Shown piece after piece: positions 28,929 to 36,373 of a stretch of 64,000 nt of DNA. A program made the position numbers and the translations under genes. Within the stretch, counting starts at the first letter, position 1. Each line of letters opens with the position of its first letter. The DNA is from Anaerocolumna sp047777345 (GTDB lineage: Bacteria > Bacillota > Clostridia > Lachnospirales > Lachnospiraceae): positions 1 to 64,000 of the forward strand of contig JBKEEJ010000001.1 in assembly GCA_047777345.1 (NCBI GenBank), written 5' to 3'. The notes below the pieces were generated by a model. The model did not search any database. It saw only the letters and a program-made list of their open reading frames with translations, and had not been told where the DNA came from.

Positions 28929-28947
28929 GTTAATGATAATCGTTTTC
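28929..28947 (+). promoter_or_regulatory. Fur-box-like site upstream of the DUF1858 gene
   Basis: GTTAATGATAATCGTTTTC matches the classical 19-bp Fur consensus GATAATGATAATCATTATC at 16 of 19 positions (counted by eye). It lies 24 bp before the start codon, overlapping the expected promoter or leader. Confidence 0.6.
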
Positions 28948-28970
28948 TATAAATGTAAGGAGGTATATAT

Positions 28971-29174
28971 ATGGCACAGGTATCAAAAGATATGACGATT
29001 GGTGAAATTATCAGCATTGATCAGGGTATTATTCCAATTTTAATGGCTGGCGGTATGCATTGTATTGGCTGTCCTGCTTCTCAGGCAGAATCTTTGGAAG
29101 AAGCAGCAATGGTTCATGGCATGGATGTTGATGATTTAATCAGTAAAATTAATGAATACCTTAGCACAAAGTAA
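28971..29174 (+). CDS. DUF1858 redox-disulfide domain protein
   Basis: 67 aa. The whole protein is a DUF1858 domain (MTIGEIISIDQGIIPILMAGGMHCIGCPASQAESLEEAAMVHGMD in outline), with the paired cysteines C-I-G-C expected to form a redox-active disulfide. Family members often occur with hybrid-cluster proteins or in anaerobic redox pathways; none is adjacent here. AAGGAGG lies eight bases before the ATG. The Fur-like box upstream suggests iron-dependent control. It is the last chromosomal gene before the mobile element. Confidence 0.88.
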   Translation: MAQVSKDMTIGEIISIDQGIIPILMAGGMHCIGCPASQAESLEEAAMVHGMDVDDLISKINEYLSTK

Positions 29175-29211
29175 TTTGCCCCGAATCAATAAAGCAGGTT
29201 ATAAACGAGCC

Positions 29212-29249
29212 AAAAAACCTCCGCTAAAGGGAGTTGGCCTTAGGGATTT
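29212..29249 (+). repeat. Left terminal inverted repeat
   Basis: AAAAAACCTCCGCT (29212-29225), 13 nt, CTTAGGGATTT (29239-29249). The reverse complement of 42558-42596 has the same two blocks with a 14-nt gap. Read outward, it ends in GGAGGTTTTTT, which also makes it terminator-like. Confidence 0.65.
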
Positions 29250-29302
29250 ACGAAAACAAGTATATTTTTGACCGACTCTCTTCAGGCGGAGACAGCAAAG
29301 AA

Positions 29303-29343
29303 AGGACTGCACTGAAGGATAAAACCTTTGGTGCAGTCTTTCT
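29303..29343 (-). terminator. Hairpin at the end of the restriction operon
   Basis: AGGACTGCAC-GAAGG pairs with CCTT-GTGCAGTCTTT around ATAAAA. It lies 56 bp past the last gene of the minus-strand operon. Read on the minus strand it is followed by CTTTGCTGTC, so the T tract is weak; the plus-strand tail TCTTTCT is about as good. Confidence 0.6.
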
Positions 29344-29398
29344 CGTTGAATATATTATTTATATCGTGCCGACAGTATTGCTAACACCTAGAAGTCTG

Positions 29399-32335
29399 TT
29401 ACAACTTCAAGTAACCCTGCTTGAAAGCATCTGGGAATAAGAAGAGTTTTTCCCCAACTGCAAACTTCACACGAATGTGTTTCCCAGCTTTATCGATCTT
29501 TGTAACTATACCATCACCGAAGCTCTTATGCTTAACCGCATCGCCTTCCGAAATCTCCGGTATAACAAACTCTTTCATTTCCTCATCGGCTTGCGTGCTG
29601 GTGCTATAAGGGTTCTTATGCTCGGCTACTTTCGACAGCGGAGGCTTAATTCCAAACTGCCCCGTAACATATGTTGTAGCAGATGGTTTTGGATCAGGCT
29701 TTGGCACATCTGCAACGGGCTTAACATCTTTTTCAATTGCTTCTTCGAACGCCGAGTTGATGGATTCCATTGTAGCCTGTTGATTGTAAAACAGTCTATC
29801 ATATTCTTCGCGTTTGATGACGGTATCCCAGCCACCGATATCCTTTCCTTCGTGCTTGTCGATACCGGTATAGGAAAGGCTGCTGTCTTCGTAACGCTTG
29901 AACTTAAAAATGGCATCGTTCATCAGGCTTGCATTAAATACCCCAAGGCTGCAAAGAAGTTCAAAATCCTTTACGTTTAAGCCCGTTACCTTTTTAAACA
30001 ATCCCGGCTCAAGCTGAGTTATAACATCTCTGAGTGACCGCTCGCGATAATCAGTGAGATACATAAATATCGGAATACGGGTAGCAAACTTGATGAGCTT
30101 TTCCTGAATCTGCTTCCGAAGAGACTTATATTCCTTTTCCTCTTCTGAGATTTCCTTTTTCTCCTTCGGAGTCATCTTCTCGGATTCTTTCTTGGCTTTC
30201 TTTACCGCTTCTGACTTGTTGATGATTGTCTGAATATCTTGATTCAACGAGCGGAAACCTTCAATGCTCATAAGAGCGTCGAGAGCTTCTTTGTTATTCA
30301 TTAGGCGTTGCAGAGTGTCATTATCGACATTAACAAGTAGCGCAGATTCCCAGCGCTTTGCAAGCAAAGTAGCAGAAGTTCCGGCCATTGCGATGTCGAG
30401 AATGTCCTGCGCATTAATCTGCCGCATGGTGCTGCCGTCATAGGCCAACACCGGCAAGAAATTAATGAACTCTGCTACCTTCTTTTCGGGATTGCTTTCA
30501 TCAACATTCAAACGGCAAGAGTAGTCAGCTATCTGTCGCAGCGCCCTGTCCAAAGCAAAGTCAAAGACATAGCATTCTTCTTTCATAATCAGGTCTTTAC
30601 CTTCTTCATCTTTAACTACCCACGGAGATTGGACACGAAATGCTGCTTGGAAATAGGTCTCCGGGCTCTTAAGGTTACGCAGCATGAATATGCCTGTCCA
30701 CGGCTTTACGGTAACACCCGTAGTTAGCTTGCCACAGGTGAGGGTGATGGTGTATGTCTCCAATGGATTTCCCATAGCGTGAAGAACAGGATAGAGGGCA
30801 TCCAAGCCTATGCCGGCTTCTGTTCCGGCGCAAACGATAATTTTATATTTCTGGTTGTAATACCCGTTCTGCTTTTGCATCATCAGGTTATACATAGCCT
30901 GGCAGGATGCCACATTTGGTAAAAACCAAATTGTGTGATTCAGAACATTCAAAAGTCGTGTATCGGAGAAAGGCATTGGAGGACGCTTGTCCTGCCCGAG
31001 CTTCATATCATCAACATTGGATGGAAGATAAGAACCGCGAATCAGATCAAGCCATTTCTGCACTTCATTCTCGTAAACAAACCGCGCATCTTTGCCTTTA
31101 CCCTTGGCAGAAAAGAATACATTTAAGTCGAACTCGTTAAACTCGCCTTGCATGGCAATCTGGCGAATGCTATCCGGTATCCGGTAAGTGAGCATGACCA
31201 TTCTCGGCAACGATAAATAGGGATTGCCAGGGCCTTTCCAGCTTTCCTTTGCACGTTGCTCGTCAGAATATGTCCAGTTATAGATCTGATCCTCTATAAA
31301 TTCGCCGCTATTAATGGCGCGGAAAGGTGTGCCGGAAAGGTATAAATAATAACCGGCTGTGATGGGAAGGAAGGTTTCGTTGTAGGCGTTATCGGCCTCA
31401 TCCTTCTTGTACTTCTCTATATCAAAGTCGACTATTTCTTCCTCATCAGGATTCTCAAAGAGCTTTTTGGCATTTTCTCGCCATGCGCCAAAGTGATACT
31501 CATCAAAAATAACCAAGTCCCAGTTTTCCGCATGGATAAATTCATTCTTAGCTTTTATGCCACCATTCTCATTGGTACCCAACAAGTCTTGAAAGGAACC
31601 AAAAACAACGATAGGCTTCTTTTTATCGCACTTTGCATAGGCCTGATCGATATTGACATTATTGTTGTGTGCGTCCTTATTGGAAACAAACTGCCAGCCT
31701 TCGAAATCAATATGAGAAAGTAAATCATCTCGCCATGCGGATTCGACAGCGGGCTTAAAGGTAAGCACCAGCACGCGCTTAAAGCCCATCTTTTTTGCAA
31801 GCTGATAGGCTGCAAAGGTTTTGCCAAAACGCATTTTGGCATTCCAAAGAAATTTCGGCGCTCTGTCCGGCTCGTCGTATTTGGCCTTGGTAAAGTACTC
31901 GACCGTGCGTTTTACAGCCGCCTGCTGCTCCGGACGCATACGGAATGCAGCTGTCCGGCTGTCGGCAGTGATTTTTCCGGTTTTAAGCTCAACAATAGCC
32001 GCCTTGACATCATTTAGGGTGCAGTTGTACCACTCGTTATCGTCAGCGACTGCATTGAGCTGTCTGAAGCCTCGTCGTTCTAAGATTCGATGTATATCCT
32101 TATCAGTAAAGACAGAGCCATCCTCCCTCATGGCACTCTCTTGATAGAGAATCTTAAATGGAACAGCAGCAGTGTGCAGCTGCTCCTTGATACGGGTAGC
32201 CGCATCCCGTTCAGTATATCCGATTTTTATGTATCCCTTGTGAGAGGCCACCCCAATGAGTTCATACACATAGATGGTTGGTGTGATCGCAGGCCGTTGA
32301 ACAAAGAATTCAGTTGCCACTTTCGTCACCTCCAT
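29399..32335 (-). CDS. GIY-YIG/T5orf172 nuclease-DEAD/DEAH helicase fusion, restriction subunit
   Basis: 978 aa. Residues ~20-110 resemble a T5orf172/GIY-YIG nuclease-like domain (IYVYELIG, GYIKIGYTERDAATRIKEQL). A superfamily 2 helicase follows, with an unusual Walker A NAKMRFGKTF (165-174) and motif II DEYH (278-281), and later helicase motifs (GTPF, TLTCGKLTTGVTV, AAFRVQSPW). A charged linker and a C-terminal Tudor/PcrA-like module (GDAVKHKSFGDGIVTKI, FLFPDAFKQGYL) close it. It is the last gene of a minus-strand operon and overlaps the methylase gene by 26 bp, so it is most likely the restriction component, cutting unmodified foreign DNA. The exact nuclease activity is inferred. Confidence 0.82.
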   Translation of the reverse strand: MEVTKVATEFFVQRPAITPTIYVYELIGVASHKGYIKIGYTERDAATRIKEQLHTAAVPFKILYQESAMREDGSVFTDKDIHRILERRGFRQLNAVADDNEWYNCTLNDVKAAIVELKTGKITADSRTAAFRMRPEQQAAVKRTVEYFTKAKYDEPDRAPKFLWNAKMRFGKTFAAYQLAKKMGFKRVLVLTFKPAVESAWRDDLLSHIDFEGWQFVSNKDAHNNNVNIDQAYAKCDKKKPIVVFGSFQDLLGTNENGGIKAKNEFIHAENWDLVIFDEYHFGAWRENAKKLFENPDEEEIVDFDIEKYKKDEADNAYNETFLPITAGYYLYLSGTPFRAINSGEFIEDQIYNWTYSDEQRAKESWKGPGNPYLSLPRMVMLTYRIPDSIRQIAMQGEFNEFDLNVFFSAKGKGKDARFVYENEVQKWLDLIRGSYLPSNVDDMKLGQDKRPPMPFSDTRLLNVLNHTIWFLPNVASCQAMYNLMMQKQNGYYNQKYKIIVCAGTEAGIGLDALYPVLHAMGNPLETYTITLTCGKLTTGVTVKPWTGIFMLRNLKSPETYFQAAFRVQSPWVVKDEEGKDLIMKEECYVFDFALDRALRQIADYSCRLNVDESNPEKKVAEFINFLPVLAYDGSTMRQINAQDILDIAMAGTSATLLAKRWESALLVNVDNDTLQRLMNNKEALDALMSIEGFRSLNQDIQTIINKSEAVKKAKKESEKMTPKEKKEISEEEKEYKSLRKQIQEKLIKFATRIPIFMYLTDYRERSLRDVITQLEPGLFKKVTGLNVKDFELLCSLGVFNASLMNDAIFKFKRYEDSSLSYTGIDKHEGKDIGGWDTVIKREEYDRLFYNQQATMESINSAFEEAIEKDVKPVADVPKPDPKPSATTYVTGQFGIKPPLSKVAEHKNPYSTSTQADEEMKEFVIPEISEGDAVKHKSFGDGIVTKIDKAGKHIRVKFAVGEKLFLFPDAFKQGYLKL

Positions 32336-33857
32336 CCATAGGCTTAATCATAGACTCAATAAAATTAATCTCATCACTAGTTAATTCATATTTTTCATAA
32401 AGTTCCTTATCGGTCCAAGGTTTTGAAAAGTCCTGCATTGGTATAAATGAAAATTTATCCTTTGATAGATTAATAGATGTAATTGATTGAAGTAATAAAA
32501 ACCTAAAAAATTTTGTGCATAAATACAGATAAAAGTTTTCTGCTTCAGTCTTATTATTCGTTGGAAAAGCAATAAGATATGAATCTGTACATACTTCATT
32601 TGGAGCCAATACAAGAGCACGTGAAATAACTTTAAACATGCCACTTTTATCAGGTTCACCAGCATGTTCACTAGTAACCTTGCTAATTAAAATTTTGTAT
32701 TTTTCTATATTGTCCTTACCTTGACTAATCATATCCCGACTGATGTAACCTGTACCTGCACTTGAATATACTTTTATTGCAAGCGATTGTTTCTGGCTGT
32801 CACCACGGACAGATGAAGACAAGCCAAAAGGATTTCTAGTACTAATAAACTCAGAAACTTTTTTTTCATTTTTGCTTGCAACTTTATGTATGATCGAGAC
32901 AGCTTCATTGTATCTTACAAATACATCAAATTCATCCAAATCACGTACAGATGATGATTCTTTTCCATCATGAATGTTTGTGTAATAACATTTACCTGGA
33001 TTGTCTCTATCCCAGAGAAAATAACATACTCCTCCGCCTAGGCTAATTCCAGAGAAGCAATCTTTCGCATTGACATAATCAACGATTCTTACTATTCGTC
33101 TGTCCGTAAGCATGTCTCTACGGAAGTCGTCTAATCCTTTACCACCTGCAAACCACCTAGAAGGAATAATCATTGTTAAGAATCTTGGATTCAATTTTTT
33201 TGCTTGTTCTACAAAAAGATTGTATATTGGTTTTGCACTTGCACCTGCGCCACCATCATTTAATTGATATGGCGGATTACTAATAATAACATCAAACTTC
33301 ATATTAAAAATTTCCTCCGGCTTAAAAGTATGAATCCATTCATAAGCATGTGCTTCAAGCGTTTCGCCACGTTCCTTATCGCCCAGCACAGTTTTTTTTG
33401 ATATTCCACAATAAATACATTTACCATCTTTCCATGTGTGTTTTATATTTTTAAATCTAATATTTCCTTGTGCATCATCAAAATAACTTACAGAGAACTC
33501 ACTGTTTGGATATTTTGAGCAGTAAACGCTCCTGCGAGAAAGCAAGCTGGTGAGCTCTGTAATGGCAATTCCAAAGAGCTGTTTATGGAAAATGTGGTCT
33601 ATACGCTCCTGTAAGTCCGGGAACTGCGGCTCCAGTCCTTTGATAAGCCTTTTGGCAATTTCCCTGAGAAAAACACCGGTTTTGCAGGCGGGATCAAGAA
33701 AGGTGGTATCGGGGTTTTGAAAGAGTTCCTGCGGCAGCATATCAAGCATAGCGTTTACTACGTCCGGCGGAGTAAAAACCTCATCGTTTGAGAGATTTGC
33801 AAGGCAGGACAGCACGTCCGGATTGTATACATTATTAAATAATCCTGTATCAGCCAT
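32310..33857 (-). CDS. Eco57I-type adenine-specific DNA methyltransferase
   Basis: A 515-aa N6-adenine methylase. SAM-binding motif I is FLDPACKTGVFL (53-64); the catalytic motif IV is NPPY (194-197, VIISNPPYQL). A C-x2-C knuckle (CIYC) lies between them. The C-terminal two-thirds should hold the target-recognition domain. It overlaps the upstream methylase-like gene by 8 bp and the nuclease-helicase by 26 bp. The DNA for residues 1 to about 125 is GC-richer, as in the neighbours; the rest is clearly AT-rich, suggesting replacement of the recognition part. It should protect the host genome from the linked nuclease. Confidence 0.88.
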   Translation of the reverse strand: MADTGLFNNVYNPDVLSCLANLSNDEVFTPPDVVNAMLDMLPQELFQNPDTTFLDPACKTGVFLREIAKRLIKGLEPQFPDLQERIDHIFHKQLFGIAITELTSLLSRRSVYCSKYPNSEFSVSYFDDAQGNIRFKNIKHTWKDGKCIYCGISKKTVLGDKERGETLEAHAYEWIHTFKPEEIFNMKFDVIISNPPYQLNDGGAGASAKPIYNLFVEQAKKLNPRFLTMIIPSRWFAGGKGLDDFRRDMLTDRRIVRIVDYVNAKDCFSGISLGGGVCYFLWDRDNPGKCYYTNIHDGKESSSVRDLDEFDVFVRYNEAVSIIHKVASKNEKKVSEFISTRNPFGLSSSVRGDSQKQSLAIKVYSSAGTGYISRDMISQGKDNIEKYKILISKVTSEHAGEPDKSGMFKVISRALVLAPNEVCTDSYLIAFPTNNKTEAENFYLYLCTKFFRFLLLQSITSINLSKDKFSFIPMQDFSKPWTDKELYEKYELTSDEINFIESMIKPMDGGDESGN

Positions 33858-34554
33858 TTTCCTGTATCCTCCTATAATGTGATATGCATTTCTTCAGGAA
33901 CACTCCTTCATCCGAGGGCGCCTCTCTTATATCCTCATCGAGCATGAGTGATATTTGCTCAGGCTCGTCTTTTTTCTTTTTACGTTTAGGCCTTTCCTCT
34001 TCAGCAGCCAGCAGTTCGGCAAAGGTATAATCGCTGCGCTGCATCAGAGCATCGTTAAACGGAAAAGTCCATTCGGAAAAAACAATGGGTTCATTAGTAT
34101 CCTTTCCATTTTCATCGACACATTTGAGCGTCAGCGCATTGCCGCAAACGATGTTACGGGAAAGAATAAACTTGGCGGCCTCGCGGGTGTCATCATTGCA
34201 CTCTTTTTTACATATAGCCTTATATTCCTTATCCCACATTTCAAATAGCCGCTGCCTACATTCAATACAGTTGTCGATCAGTAAATCCACTCCATATAAG
34301 CTGCCCAGCGCCAGAAGCGAATTGCGCTCCCAATCATAAGGGCTTTTTTTATATTTTTTCCTCACAACAGCCAGTTTCCTTGAAAGTATTTCTGCAAGGA
34401 AATTTCCATTACCGCAGGCAGGCTCCAAAAATCGCGAGTCAATTCTTTCTGTTTCCTGTTTCACCAAGTCGCACATGGCTTTAACCTCGCGTTCGGCTGT
34501 AAAAACCTCGCCATGCTCAGCAACGCGCTTCTTGGATTTTACCTGTTTCGTCAT
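33850..34554 (-). CDS. Methylase-like protein lacking the catalytic NPPY motif
   Basis: 234 aa. It has a good SAM-binding motif I, FLEPACGNGNFLAEIL (42-57), preceded by GEVFTAEREVKAMCDL, like the N-terminus of type I/Eco57I adenine methylases. No NPPY or DPPY follows: the expected region reads SEWTFPFNDALMQR. The C-terminus has a lysine-rich linker (KRKKKKDEPEQ) and a short tail. It is therefore probably a catalytically dead partner that binds SAM or DNA, or a regulatory half. Start overlaps the HTH gene by ATGA; the end overlaps the true methylase by 8 bp, so all four proteins are likely made together. Confidence 0.75.
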   Translation of the reverse strand: MTKQVKSKKRVAEHGEVFTAEREVKAMCDLVKQETERIDSRFLEPACGNGNFLAEILSRKLAVVRKKYKKSPYDWERNSLLALGSLYGVDLLIDNCIECRQRLFEMWDKEYKAICKKECNDDTREAAKFILSRNIVCGNALTLKCVDENGKDTNEPIVFSEWTFPFNDALMQRSDYTFAELLAAEEERPKRKKKKDEPEQISLMLDEDIREAPSDEGVFLKKCISHYRRIQENG

Positions 34555-34772
34555 TTTTTCATCTGCTCCTCGTCCGGAACAAACTCCAAAATATCATTAG
34601 GTGTACAGCACATTGCCAAACAAATGCTTTCCACTTTATCTAACGCTATATATTGGCCTGTTCTAATTTTCGTGATTATATTTGCTGATATGTTTGCTCT
34701 ACGCATAAGTTCAGCATTAGATATATTTCTATCAATCATTAAGTGTTGCAACTTCTTATAACTTACAGCCAT
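34551..34772 (-). CDS. XRE-family HTH controller of the restriction operon
   Basis: 73 aa, essentially one Cro/C1-type helix-turn-helix (LQHLMIDRNISNAELMRRANISANIITKIRTGQYIALDKVESICLAM in outline) and a short acidic tail. GGAGGT precedes the ATG. It is the first gene of the operon and its stop overlaps the next start (ATGA). Small proteins of this kind act as controller (C) proteins, delaying nuclease expression until methylase is made; here all genes are in one transcript, so it may simply autoregulate. Confidence 0.85.
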   Translation of the reverse strand: MAVSYKKLQHLMIDRNISNAELMRRANISANIITKIRTGQYIALDKVESICLAMCCTPNDILEFVPDEEQMKK

Positions 34773-34796
34773 AAGCTATACCTCCAATTAAGAGAA

Positions 34797-34834
34797 GTTA
34801 TACAAAGGATATCACATTTCTGTTAAATTTTCAA
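34797..34834 (-). promoter_or_regulatory. Promoter and operator of the restriction operon
   Basis: On the minus strand: TTGAAA (34834-34829), 17-bp spacer, TATCCT (34811-34806). Overlapping the -10 is the inverted repeat GTGATA-n7-TATAAC (34797-34815), one mismatch between arms, a fitting site for the small HTH protein. Confidence 0.55.
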
Positions 34835-34910
34835 TAAATACATGAATAAGTTTTATCCGAAAGCATTTACAACGTCACACACATACCCGGCATGGTAGTG
34901 AGTTTAAATT

Positions 34911-35861
34911 TTATTCCTTGTTTTCTACTTCCGCAGCCTTCTTCCGGGCGTAGCTCGCTCGCCTGTTTCTGCGATTCCGCTCGGCCTGGCAATCCCAACT
35001 ATTACAATATAGCTGGCGGCTTGAATGCCGCACAAAGTATTTCCCGCAGGCAAGGCATGAGAGTATGGAGCCTTGCGATTCAAAATAGTTAAGATCTTCA
35101 TCTACCGGTGGCGCAACATCAGCTACCATTCTGGAAAAGGTGTACCAGCAAATATCAAACACCGATTGAATGTCGGCGCCGTACATCACTTTCCCGGTTT
35201 TCTTATCCAATTTCAGTCTCATACGGAAGTCCGGGAACATATCAATCACTTGGGATATGTGTTCATTGTAATTCTCTAATATACGGGCCTTGTATTCCTC
35301 ATCATCCTCGTATTGTCGGTATCTTTCAAGAAAAGCGAGACTGTCGCAAAGCCTGCCTTCATAATAAAGATTCCTTGCGCAGTCAATCTCTCCGTAGTAT
35401 TTAACCCTTCTCAAGGCAAAGTAAAGCTCAAATACAGTACCCAGACTGCATAAATCCTTTATGAATTGATCTACATAGAATGTAGCATCTTTCTGAATCA
35501 AATCCATGTAAGTTATATGCGCAAACTTCTCGCTATCCAGCATTTCATAAAGACTGTCTATGTTGTAGGGATGAATATTGTTTCTACACCAATCCCAGAC
35601 GGCATCTGTAATCGAAACAGTGCTGTCCGGGTTATTTAATTTTCCGTAAAGATTGCACAGGCTGACCAATAGCTCCTGTCCGGTAAGCGAATAATCTGTA
35701 CCGCTTTCCGGAGCATGAAGCCCTGTGAAGATAGGTTTAATTATTTCGCCGTCATCGTCATAGTCCGGAACATACTCGGGAAATCGCACAGCCCTATATA
35801 TCATCTCTCCAACGCCGCCAATTTCAACAAAGCCGAGGTTTTCTACCGGCAGTTTTTTCAT
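34911..35861 (-). CDS. DUF6076-like protein with C-terminal zinc finger
   Basis: 316 aa. The first ~260 residues are mostly alpha-helical with no recognised catalytic motif. The C-terminus carries C-x2-C (CLACGKYF) and C-x4-C (YCNSWDC) followed by a basic stretch (ERNRRNRRASYARKK), a CGNR-like zinc finger that probably binds DNA or RNA. I believe this is the family called DUF6076, common on clostridial mobile elements, but I cannot confirm it here. The start at 35861 is chosen because AAAGGA lies eight bases upstream; an ATG at 35870 would have no spacer. It has its own promoter and is separate from the restriction operon. Confidence 0.65.
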   Translation of the reverse strand: MKKLPVENLGFVEIGGVGEMIYRAVRFPEYVPDYDDDGEIIKPIFTGLHAPESGTDYSLTGQELLVSLCNLYGKLNNPDSTVSITDAVWDWCRNNIHPYNIDSLYEMLDSEKFAHITYMDLIQKDATFYVDQFIKDLCSLGTVFELYFALRRVKYYGEIDCARNLYYEGRLCDSLAFLERYRQYEDDEEYKARILENYNEHISQVIDMFPDFRMRLKLDKKTGKVMYGADIQSVFDICWYTFSRMVADVAPPVDEDLNYFESQGSILSCLACGKYFVRHSSRQLYCNSWDCQAERNRRNRRASYARKKAAEVENKE

Positions 35862-35890
35862 GGCAATCATCCTTTGAATGTAATCGTTAT

Positions 35891-35935
35891 TGTAAGCGAT
35901 GAAAATTTAACATCACTTACATTGTATTATACAAT
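35891..35935 (-). promoter_or_regulatory. Promoter-operator region of the zinc-finger gene
   Basis: Two inverted repeats adjoin. TGTAAGCGATG (35891-35901) and CATCACTTACA (35911-35921) match in 10 of 11 positions. ATTGTATTATACAAT (35921-35935) is a perfect palindrome containing a minus-strand TATAAT. The first lies in the leader and the second on the -10 box, typical of a repressor site. Confidence 0.5.
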
Positions 35936-35984
35936 GGCATTGAAAACAAGAACAAATTGTAAAACCACTTAAATTCCGGTTCCT

Positions 35985-36125
35985 TGACAACTGAATAGTC
36001 CACCCGCAAGAGATACTTTTGCAGCGTAGCCGCCACGATGGTGAAAGCCGGAGCGCTTCTGCTGCAATCGGATACGGGGAGACCACGAGCAGGTGGCTGC
36101 CTTAGGAACGGTAGCGAATGGTGGA
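35985..36125 (+). ncRNA. GC-rich structured leader before the excisionase-like gene (candidate)
   Basis: A GC-rich island in AT-rich surroundings, opening with TTGACAACTGAATAG. TTGCAGC (36019-36025) pairs with GCTGCAA (36061-36067), enclosing smaller hairpins such as CCACGATGG. A second hairpin, CCACGAGCAGGTGG, follows at 36083-36096. There is no good coding frame. It could be a structured 5' leader, a small RNA or part of a recombination site. I recall similar leaders on clostridial mobile elements but cannot verify that. Confidence 0.35.
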
Positions 36126-36168
36126 TGTGGAAACCGAAACAACTATCAAGATAAGGAGGAAAGAGTAT

Positions 36169-36345
36169 ATGGAAAAGACGACCATGAGTGTGCAGGAACT
36201 GTCGGCGCAGATGGGCATTAGTTTGCCGAAGGCCTACGAACTTGTAAAAAAGCCGGGATTTCCAGTCATACGGGTTGGTACGAGAATCCTGATTCCGGTT
36301 GAAGCTTTTAAGGAGTGGCTGGTCATAAACTCGGCGCACGAATAA
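36169..36345 (+). CDS. Excisionase-like HTH protein
   Basis: 58 aa, a single winged-helix of the HTH_17 / excisionase family: TMSVQELSAQMGISLPKAYELV, then PGFPVIRVGTRILIPVEAFKEWL. Proteins of this size on integrative elements act as recombination directionality factors or small regulators. The ATG at 36169 is chosen because AAGGAGG (36153-36159) stands ten bases before it; an upstream frame to 36118 would include that site. The primase gene follows 28 bp later on the same strand. Confidence 0.85.
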   Translation: MEKTTMSVQELSAQMGISLPKAYELVKKPGFPVIRVGTRILIPVEAFKEWLVINSAHE

Positions 36346-36373
36346 TGGCAGCACAAAATGCAGTGGAGAGGAG

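Noticed and set aside
29234..29440. 68-codon open frame at the left end of the mobile element
   Set aside because: It runs through the inverted repeat and a hairpin and overlaps the end of the helicase gene; the composition does not look coding.
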